In this document: in pieces, positions 40,200 through 46,058 of the stretch
How the letters are laid out: each line of letters opens with the position of its first letter
Position numbering within the stretch: the stretch's first letter is position 1
From: JAUVUV01 sp964548275
GTDB taxonomy: Bacteria; Gemmatimonadota; Glassbacteria; GWA2-58-10
Length of the DNA stretch: 46,058 nt
Direction: 5' to 3'
Assembly (NCBI GenBank): GCA_964548275.1
Contig: CAZJQI010000034.1
Span: forward strand, 1-46,058
Notes under the pieces: model-generated
Databases searched by the model: none
Told to the model about the DNA's origin: nothing
The model's input: the letters and a program-made list of their open reading frames with translations, nothing else
Translations under genes and position numbers: made by a program

Positions 40200-42323
40200 T
40201 CACGGATTCATTTTTTCCAGCCCGTGGAAACAGAGAGGGCAGAAACGGTATTCGGGCAGGAGCGGACCCTTGCAGGAGGGGCATGGGCCGGGCTTATCCG
40301 GGTGGCCGGATTTTGGTACAGACAGGCCTGGGGCGGCAAGATGCCGCTCGGAGACATTTTCGAGAAACTTCGAGGCATTGTACTGTTCAGTGATCAGGAA
40401 AAGCCTCTCGGAGGCCCGGGTCAGGGCGACATAAAAGATCCGGCGTTCCTCATCCATGCGGTGCAATTTATGAAAGGGCAGCAAAAGGCGCATGATCCTG
40501 CCCTCTTCCCAGATACTCGGAAACCCGCCCCTTCCTCCAACCAGTGCCCAGAGGAAGACCACCGGCGCCTCGAGGCCCTTGGCCCCGTGGATTGTCTCAT
40601 GGCGGACTTTCAGTCCTGCCTCGCGCAAGGCCTCGAACAGGAGGCGGAAACTGGCGCTGCGTCGGTAGAGAATCAGGATGTCGCCAGGGCCGTAGGTGCC
40701 GTCCTCGACAAGTTCCCGTAACCTTTCTATCACATAGCCTAGTCCATCCTCATTCAGCCGCCGCGCGCGGTAGAGGACAACCGGTTCGATACTCCGTTTG
40801 AGAGCAATCGAAGGCTTGTCTCTGTACTCGGCGCATCTTCGGATCGAGAAGTTGGCAAAATCGACAATCGGGCCGCCGTTGCGGTAGTTGACCCGCAGGG
40901 GTAGAACCTCAGGCGAGGAGAATTCTTTCTCGAAATTCAGAATGTGGCTCACCTCGGAGCCGCGAAAGCCGTAGATGCTCTGCCAGTCGTCCCCGACACA
41001 GGCCAGACTGTTCTCAGGGCCGACAAGTTCTTTGAGCAGCTCTACCTGCGGCGTGTTCACGTCCTGGTACTCATCGACCAGGATGTACCTCCATCTGGCG
41101 CGGTAACGGTCGCGCAGATCCGGGTTGCGGCGGAACAGTTTGATGGTCTGAAGGATCAGTTCATTAAAATCAAGAGCGCTTTCTGAGCTTAAATTTTTCT
41201 GGTACTGTTCGTAAACTCTCAGAAAAAGCGAATAAAACGATCTGGTGCGGGCGTGTTTTTCCTGTCGTACCCGTTCGGCGAGGTCGGCCGGGTTGACCGA
41301 GTGGTTTTTCATCTTGTCGAGGATTTCCTCGGCCAGGGAGAGAAAGCTTTTTAACGCCTCAGGGTAGCCAGACTCGGAGCTTTCCAGTGTGTCCAGGTCA
41401 CCTGGCTGGCTGCTGGCTTCGCCTTGCGGAAAGACCTCGGGCAGCTCATGGATCAGCCGCTTCTCCAGCACCGGGAAATCGAGCAACTGGTTCCTTTCCA
41501 CCTCGATCAGGCGCACTCCCTTGGCTCTGTATTTCGCAAGCTTCGCATCGCGCTCTTTCTGCTGCCTGCCGGAGAACTCCCAGACCTCCAGGTAGGCATC
41601 CTGCTCTGGAAGGTAAAAATTCGACCTGAACAGGGGCTTGCCCCAGTACACCGGCTTGTCGTAGAGATAGGGAATCCCGTGTTCATAAAGCCAGTTGGCG
41701 ATATCCCTTTCCGCATAGGAGCGCACCCGTTCGCCGGCAAGTGTGGCAAAGTTTTGAGGCCGGGTGTCAAATCCTGCGCCGAACCGGTCGGTTTCCTCGG
41801 CCTGGATCATATAGTTCCAGAGGTAGCGTTTGAATTCGATCCGGAAATCAGGCTCGGAGAAAAGGATTTTCACAGCGTGGAGAAGCAGCTCGCTCTTGGT
41901 CTTGAGAGTTTTGCCGCCGATCTGGGCCGGTTTGCCGCTTGGCAGGGTTTCGGTGACAACGTGAAATGGCTGGTCGAAAAGACGCCGCCAGTGGCGGCGC
42001 AGAATGAGGTAGCAAAGCGAGTGGAAGGTGCGCACTGTGATCCGGGAGATATTTGGCAGGTTACTTCCTGTGGTTATTCCGGCAGCGGGTTTCTCGGCGA
42101 AGGCGGCCAGGCGGCGGGACATTTCCCTGGCGGCGTTGCGGGTGAAAGTGATCGCCAGGATCTGCTCCGGAGCTGCTGCGCCTGAGCCTACCAGGTGAAA
42201 GATCCGGCGGGTGATGACAAAGGTCTTGCCACTCCCCGCCCCGGCAAGCACGAGCAGGTGTTTGGCCTTGCTTGTCACTGCGCGGAGCTGGTCCGGATTG
42301 AGCCCCTCGAGGAATTCATTCAT
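40200..42323 (-). CDS. SF1 (UvrD/helicase IV-like) DNA helicase with inserted nuclease-like domain and zinc ribbon
   Basis: 707 residues. Q motif LNPDQLRAV and Walker A AGAGSGKT (27-34) lead the protein; the Walker B/II motif ILVDEYQD, GDDWQSIYGFRGSE and YVALTRASERL follow. Between domains 1A and 1B (roughly 215-310) is an insert with ERDIANWLYEHGIPY and FRSNFYLPEQDAYLEVWEFSG that resembles the PD-(D/E)xK-like insert of helicase IV. The expected PDFYL Asp is Asn here, so cleavage may be lost. The C-terminus ends with a CPSC and CPLC zinc ribbon. Its likely role is DNA repair or fork restart. No promoter or ribosome site was identified. Confidence 0.88.
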   Translation of the reverse strand: MNEFLEGLNPDQLRAVTSKAKHLLVLAGAGSGKTFVITRRIFHLVGSGAAAPEQILAITFTRNAAREMSRRLAAFAEKPAAGITTGSNLPNISRITVRTFHSLCYLILRRHWRRLFDQPFHVVTETLPSGKPAQIGGKTLKTKSELLLHAVKILFSEPDFRIEFKRYLWNYMIQAEETDRFGAGFDTRPQNFATLAGERVRSYAERDIANWLYEHGIPYLYDKPVYWGKPLFRSNFYLPEQDAYLEVWEFSGRQQKERDAKLAKYRAKGVRLIEVERNQLLDFPVLEKRLIHELPEVFPQGEASSQPGDLDTLESSESGYPEALKSFLSLAEEILDKMKNHSVNPADLAERVRQEKHARTRSFYSLFLRVYEQYQKNLSSESALDFNELILQTIKLFRRNPDLRDRYRARWRYILVDEYQDVNTPQVELLKELVGPENSLACVGDDWQSIYGFRGSEVSHILNFEKEFSSPEVLPLRVNYRNGGPIVDFANFSIRRCAEYRDKPSIALKRSIEPVVLYRARRLNEDGLGYVIERLRELVEDGTYGPGDILILYRRSASFRLLFEALREAGLKVRHETIHGAKGLEAPVVFLWALVGGRGGFPSIWEEGRIMRLLLPFHKLHRMDEERRIFYVALTRASERLFLITEQYNASKFLENVSERHLAAPGLSVPKSGHPDKPGPCPSCKGPLLPEYRFCPLCFHGLEKMNP

Positions 42324-42755
42324 TGATCGGGGTTCCGAACAGATTGGATTTAATACAGGTGCAATGCATGAGACTCCGGTTTCGCAAAATGTAAAATGCT
42401 GTTTAAAAATTTCGAGAATGATATACAGGCGCCTGGAAAAAATTTAATCCTTTCCCTGATAGTTTCCGGACTCGTTTTCGTGGGTCAGGTCAACAAAAAG
42501 TAACGATGAGTTCCCATGGCATTGCAGAAAGAGGCGAAAACTACAGAGACGGGTAACCGCATTGCCGGGCTGAATATAGTTCTATTGGAAACATTTTTGA
42601 CAATTATAGCGCGAGGCCTGCAATGCGCCCGGAGGGTTGCCGGTTTTACATTTGTCCCGAACTTCCCGGGTTCGATTCGCAGGAAGTTGTCGTTATCAGC
42701 CGAGATAGTATGGAAATTGTGTTCGAGTTTTTTAAAGAGTTGATTTCTGACGGAT
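42324..42755. other. gap with repeat copy 4 and a possible small reading frame
   Basis: No convincing gene. It holds the repeat copy at 42456-42492 and a weak frame described separately. A second plus-strand frame at 42516-42743 was judged a shadow. Confidence 0.4.
42456..42492. repeat. dispersed short repeat, copy 4
   Basis: Matches copy 1 at 20 of 22 bases in the core and copies 2 and 3 in the left part (GATAGTTTCCGGA). It stands upstream of the minus-strand helicase gene. Confidence 0.6.
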
Positions 42756-42778
42756 TTACATCCACGATTTCCTTTTAA
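42623..42778 (+). CDS. possible small protein or gene remnant, unknown
   Basis: 51 residues, reading RPEGCRFYICPELPG, SQEVVVISRDSMEIVFEFF and TSTISF. The frame is open upstream to 42557, so it may be the end of a longer lost gene. It has no ribosome site and overlaps the corA 3' end in the opposite direction. Composition is protein-like, but no family is recognised. Confidence 0.25.
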   Translation: MRPEGCRFYICPELPGFDSQEVVVISRDSMEIVFEFFKELISDGFTSTISF

Positions 42779-43823
42779 AATAAGCTAACATCGTCACGCC
42801 GATTAAACCCATCAGCGTAAGAGCAAAAGGATAACCCATTTCCCAGTGCAATTCTGGCATATTCTCGAAGTTCATTCCATAGATCCCGGCAATAAAGGTA
42901 AGCGGGATAAATATCGTAGCAATTATAGTGAGCACTTTCATCACCGAATTCATGCTGTTGCTAATGCTGGAAAGATACATGTCCAGCATCCCGGATAGTA
43001 AGTCGCGGAATGTCTCGATAGTGTCGATAACCTGGATTGTATGATCGTAAGCGTCTCTGATAAACGGTATTGTTTTGTCGTTGATCAAGTCGAGTTCCTC
43101 TCTCTGCAGGCCTCCGACAACCTCTCTCAGGGGCCAGACTGACTTGCGCATGAAAAGCATCTCTTTTTTCAGGTGGTAAATCAGACTGAGAGTATTTTCC
43201 GTAGGGCTCGAAATCAATTCCTGCTCCAGATCTTCCAGGCGGTCTCCGATTTTTTCAAGGACGGCGAAATAGTTATCCACTATGGCATCTATCAAGGCGT
43301 AGGCGAGGTAGTCGGAGCCCATCCTCCGCAGGCGGTTTTTACCCTTCCTGATCCTTGCGATGACAGGATCGAACACATCGCTTTTGTGCTCCTGGAAAGA
43401 AACCACGTAATTTTCCCCAAGAATCAGAGACACCTGGTTCGCCTCGATTTCATCCTTTTCCCGGTCATAGTGAAGCATTTTGAGCACTATAAAAAGGTAG
43501 TCCTCGAAATTTTCCAGCTTGGGGCGATGATCGGTGTTTACTATATCCTCCAGCACAAGCGGGTTGAAATCGAAATGCTTGCCCAGTTTTTCGATGTTTT
43601 CCACGTCGTGAATTCCGTCCAGGTTGATCCAGGTAGCTGTGGTCTTTTCTTTATAGGGAAAGCAATCCTCGATTTTTTTAACCTCTTTCTCCTCGAGTTC
43701 TGTTTGGTCGTAGTCAAAAACCCTGATTCTTACGTCATACGCCTTCTTTTCGCCCACGAGCATCAGGGTGCCCGGCGAAAGGCCCTTTTTCTTGGAAATC
43801 TTTTTAATGAATTTGGAAACCAT
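42756..43823 (-). CDS. corA: CorA-type magnesium/cobalt transporter
   Basis: 355 residues. The signature YGMNFE lies between the two C-terminal membrane helices, with PELHWEMGYP in the loop. The long N-terminal cytoplasmic domain has the usual acidic, helical character. CorA forms a pentameric Mg2+ channel. GGAGGGAGAAG stands before the ATG. It is downstream of mscS on the same strand (85-base gap), and the three-gene set DUF432-mscS-corA may form an ion-homeostasis unit. Confidence 0.95.
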   Translation of the reverse strand: MVSKFIKKISKKKGLSPGTLMLVGEKKAYDVRIRVFDYDQTELEEKEVKKIEDCFPYKEKTTATWINLDGIHDVENIEKLGKHFDFNPLVLEDIVNTDHRPKLENFEDYLFIVLKMLHYDREKDEIEANQVSLILGENYVVSFQEHKSDVFDPVIARIRKGKNRLRRMGSDYLAYALIDAIVDNYFAVLEKIGDRLEDLEQELISSPTENTLSLIYHLKKEMLFMRKSVWPLREVVGGLQREELDLINDKTIPFIRDAYDHTIQVIDTIETFRDLLSGMLDMYLSSISNSMNSVMKVLTIIATIFIPLTFIAGIYGMNFENMPELHWEMGYPFALTLMGLIGVTMLAYFKRKSWM

Positions 43824-43908
43824 CTCTTCTCCCTCCGGTTTAATGATTATTCCAACTATCGACTGGACGCAAGCCTGTTTTTACCGGCCGTGGGGTAGAA
43901 AATCAAAA

Positions 43909-44748
43909 TCAGTTTTTAGCGACCGTAACCGGGAAGGGGTCGGTCACACTGCCGGTGTAAACTGAAATGTGCGGGAATGGAATCTCGATACCCTTTTTAT
44001 CGAAAGCCACTTTGATATCCTCTTTGATACTGTTCATCACAAGCAGATAGTTTTCTTTCTTAATCCAGACACCGAGCAAAAGATCGATTGAGGAATTGCC
44101 ATAGCCTTTGTAAACAAACAGGGGGGGTGGTTCTTCCAGACACAGCGGATTGCGGTCTGCCACTTCCAGTAATATATCCCGTACTTTTGCAATGTCTTCC
44201 TTGTAAGCTACACCGACCTCGACATCTATGCGGCGAATCGGATAAAAGGTGTAGTTTGTGACCTGGGTCTTGATCATTTCCTCATTCGGAATCCGTACGA
44301 GTGCATTTTGAAATGTCCGCAGTTTAACCGATAACAGTTCCATTCCGTTTACAATACCCACCGTTCCTCCCACCTCGATCACATCCCCGACCTGGAAAGG
44401 ACGGTCCGCAAGCAGGAACAAGCCGCTGATAATGTTTGAAGCGGATGTCTGTGAAGCAAAGCCTACGGCTACCGTCAGTATTCCGACTGCCCCAAGCAGA
44501 ATTCCCAGATTAAAGCCCAACTCTCGGAGGGCTGATACGGCAATCAGTGTTAGAATCAGATAATAGCTCATTCTGGAGAAAGTCTTAGCCTGCTGTGGAG
44601 ATGTGCGTTTTTTTAAAACTTTTTCAAGATAAGAACAAAAAACCTTGGTGACGATTATTCCTATCACCAGGATAATGACAGCACGGATCAGCGATACTAT
44701 CCGTTCGGGAGTTAGAAAATCGGACAACCATGATAGCGATTCAGCCAT
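43909..44748 (-). CDS. mscS: small-conductance mechanosensitive channel
   Basis: 279 residues from the ATG at 44748, which follows AAGGAGA. Three membrane helices come first; the pore helix has the Gly/Ala-rich pattern (LLGAVGILTVAVGFASQT). The beta domain FQVGDVIEVGGTVGIV and the C-terminal cytoplasmic vestibule follow. It opens under membrane tension to release solutes. Its start is 17 bases after the DUF432 stop, so the two are cotranscribed. Confidence 0.93.
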   Translation of the reverse strand: MAESLSWLSDFLTPERIVSLIRAVIILVIGIIVTKVFCSYLEKVLKKRTSPQQAKTFSRMSYYLILTLIAVSALRELGFNLGILLGAVGILTVAVGFASQTSASNIISGLFLLADRPFQVGDVIEVGGTVGIVNGMELLSVKLRTFQNALVRIPNEEMIKTQVTNYTFYPIRRIDVEVGVAYKEDIAKVRDILLEVADRNPLCLEEPPPLFVYKGYGNSSIDLLLGVWIKKENYLLVMNSIKEDIKVAFDKKGIEIPFPHISVYTGSVTDPFPVTVAKN

Positions 44749-44765
44749 TTTTATCTCTCCTTGTT

Positions 44766-45572
44766 TTAGCTGATTAAACTTTTCAAAGCGCGGGACAGGA
44801 TATTTTTTTCCGCTTTTTTTCTTGGCCCGCAAATTAGTTTTGAATTTTTTGCCTCTTTTGGAGCGCCTTTTTCCAGTTCTAAAGAGACCTTGTTATCTAC
44901 CCCGGTTTCCAAGGTGGTAGACTGTGTCCAGAAATATCCTTCCTCAGATTCATAAAGGGATAAATTGTGGACTGGAAGATTCAGCCGTTCTAAAAAAATC
45001 GATTCTTTGCCGTGATTACGAAGTAGAACCAGAGTAACGGCGCGGTGAGACCTGAATCTGATATCTTCAAATCTCAAGCGCCCGTAAACCCGGCTGGCAT
45101 AACACAGTTCTCCTTGGATCGTGGAGGGTCCAAACCAGGTATCGGAAGGACGAAAAATCGGAGCATCCTGCAAAACTATCAGGGGATCACCGGTTTCGAT
45201 ACGCACCCACAAAGGAGAACTGACATATAATTTAACCTCCTGGTTTGGTAGTACGTGAAGTGGTATTTCCGTGCGTATTACTACGGAACGATCTGCTAAG
45301 GTGGGGGTCAGTTTTAGCGTGCTATTGGTTTGGCTTATGCAAAATCTTGTCACTTGGGCTTTAGGCCCGGGTTCCTCGGATTGCGCTACCGGTAGAGCAA
45401 TCTCAAGATAGTCTTCCGCTGCCTCAGCCGCTGTAGCATAGGCCACAGTCCATTCATTTCTTAAATGGCTGATTGTAAAAATCGCCGAGCCTATGCACCA
45501 GCGCCTGGATTGACCCTCGGGCAAGGAAAAAGAACCCCACCAGACTTGTTTTCGTGAACTGTTATCTGTCAT
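44766..45572 (-). CDS. DUF432 family protein
   Basis: 268 residues, mostly beta-strand in character with no signal peptide or membrane helix. The N-terminal WWGSFSLPEGQSRRWCIGS and the central ETGDPLIVLQDAPIF and LRFEDIRFRSHRAVTLVLLRNHG match DUF432, which often neighbours MscS genes. It is thought to help or regulate the channel; no mechanism is known. GGAGGTC precedes the ATG. A perfect TATAAT (45625-45630) stands about 50 bases upstream, with only a weak -35. Confidence 0.78.
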   Translation of the reverse strand: MTDNSSRKQVWWGSFSLPEGQSRRWCIGSAIFTISHLRNEWTVAYATAAEAAEDYLEIALPVAQSEEPGPKAQVTRFCISQTNSTLKLTPTLADRSVVIRTEIPLHVLPNQEVKLYVSSPLWVRIETGDPLIVLQDAPIFRPSDTWFGPSTIQGELCYASRVYGRLRFEDIRFRSHRAVTLVLLRNHGKESIFLERLNLPVHNLSLYESEEGYFWTQSTTLETGVDNKVSLELEKGAPKEAKNSKLICGPRKKAEKNILSRALKSLIS

Positions 45573-45867
45573 AATCCGACCTCCATAGAGTAATTTTCAA
45601 AATCAGGCATAAATTTCCTTGTTTATTATATAATAAAAAATGGCCCTGACTTGAAGAGAGCAAATGAAAAACCTATAACTCTAAAAGGACAATGAGAAAT
45701 AAACAAGCAAAGCGCTCAGTACTTTCCGAGGCGAAATCAAGGCCTGCGGCCAGTTGTTTTTCCCGGCACTAAGCGGGCATAGGCGTTATTTACATTTCCC
45801 ATTTAAATATATAATCAGTACTGTCCGATTAACTAATAGGTAGAAAGAAAAAGATTATTTTTTCATG
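45573..45867. other. gap upstream of the DUF432 gene
   Basis: No gene seen. It holds the weak promoter for the minus-strand unit and AT-rich sequence leading into the structured element. Confidence 0.4.
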
Positions 45868-46024
45868 TTACTTTTGTAACCAAAAGTAACCAAAAGTTTT
45901 TTCGGGCCGCAAACTCGACTTCCAATACAGCTTCTATATCCTATTTTGTTTTACCAGTAAAAACACGCTCCTTACGAGGTCGCCTGATTCGGCTTGTCAT
46001 AGACAAGCCGAATCAATGGCATGC
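45868..46024. repeat. structured intergenic element, copy 2
   Basis: A 9-bp stem with a TAAC loop (45868-45876 with 45881-45889), then CAAAAGTT, an 87-base spacer, a 14-bp perfect stem with an ATA loop (45985-45998 with 46002-46015) and GGCATGCC. It has the same order and flanks as copy 1 at 28309-28418. In the first stem two base pairs are exchanged as pairs (T-A for A-T and A-T for G-C). The long stem differs completely in sequence yet remains perfect. Confidence 0.7.
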
Positions 46025-46058
46025 CCACCTGTCTGGCTTCGCTCTGCCTGGGATGGAA

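Noticed and set aside
41424..42185. Long plus-strand open frame opposite the helicase
   Set aside because: It lies fully inside a well-supported minus-strand helicase with all motifs, and its translation is a typical GC-rich shadow.
42516..42743. Plus-strand 75-residue frame in the gap before corA
   Set aside because: Another frame over the same bases looks more protein-like, and neither has strong support.
43173..43898. Plus-strand open frame opposite corA
   Set aside because: Shadow of the CorA coding sequence.
1..46058. CRISPR array
   Set aside because: No regularly spaced repeat series and no cas-like genes were seen; the repeats found are dispersed or hairpin-type.

Overview
The window looks like a chromosomal segment of an anaerobic, diderm (Gram-negative) bacterium. 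The sequence shows a TolC-type outer-membrane efflux protein, a C-terminal beta-barrel scar, Tat-exported enzymes, many [4Fe-4S] proteins and no respiratory oxidase. The mix of Tat-exported sugar-acid/esterase/aldo-keto reductase enzymes with a GH16 glucanase and an anaerobe-type Fe-S locus is what I would expect from an uncultivated polysaccharide-degrading lineage (FCB-type candidate phylum or a deltaproteobacterial relative). That placement is inference and cannot be fixed from this sequence alone.

Layout. (1) 1-2.5 kb, minus strand: a Tat-exported enolase-superfamily enzyme and a Tat-exported alpha/beta hydrolase broken by an in-frame amber codon. (2) 2.6-3.4 kb: a cold-shock protein with its own promoter and terminator, then a tRNA-like scar with a terminator. 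(3) 3.4-21 kb, plus strand: a PAS/sigma-54 activator, two identical 11-bp palindromes and a well-formed sigma-54 promoter, followed by a long run of genes: NifX/NifB-like cluster-binding proteins, small Gly/Arg-rich proteins, two MinD-type ATPases with inserted ferredoxin domains, ferredoxins, an Mrp-type Fe-S ATPase, TauE permease, DUF1847, DUF169, FmdB-type zinc ribbons, two methyltransferases, a CoA-disulfide-reductase-like flavoprotein, a thiamine-binding protein, a Nudix hydrolase and a Thi4-type thiazole synthase. This resembles an expanded version of the anaerobe-specific orange-protein (ORP) locus of Desulfovibrio, which is also sigma-54 controlled. (4) 21.2-26.9 kb: a three-gene RND efflux operon preceded by two copies of a palindromic operator. 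(5) 26.9-33.1 kb: accessory, partly AT-rich: a HEPN-like scar, a radical SAM enzyme, a sugar-isomerase-like protein, a DUF4405 membrane protein with a duplicated C-terminal domain, a permease split into two overlapping genes, and structured intergenic repeats. (6) 33.5-38 kb: a Tat-exported aldo/keto reductase with a ferredoxin tail, a beta-barrel scar, a GH16 glucanase and a secreted Asp-rich protein. (7) 38.2-46 kb: tRNA-Val, then on the minus strand a Kef-type antiporter, an SF1 helicase with a helicase-IV-like insert, CorA, MscS and a DUF432 protein.

How it fits together. The central locus reads as a metal-sulfur assembly system: ATPases of the Mrp/MinD type load or remodel clusters, NifX-like domains bind them, ferredoxins supply electrons, and a recurrent C-terminal coiled coil shared by a Gly-rich protein, a NifX fusion and a ferredoxin fusion may hold the parts together. 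Thi4 and a thiamine-binding protein sit inside the same run, which suggests that sulfide-dependent thiazole synthesis is tied to it. The locus also carries decay (a broken nifX-like gene, a duplicated flavoprotein tail, a metallo-beta-lactamase-fold scar), so it is being rearranged. The candidates for something undescribed are the coiled-coil module system with its sigma-54 control region, and an intergenic element in two copies with compensated hairpins.
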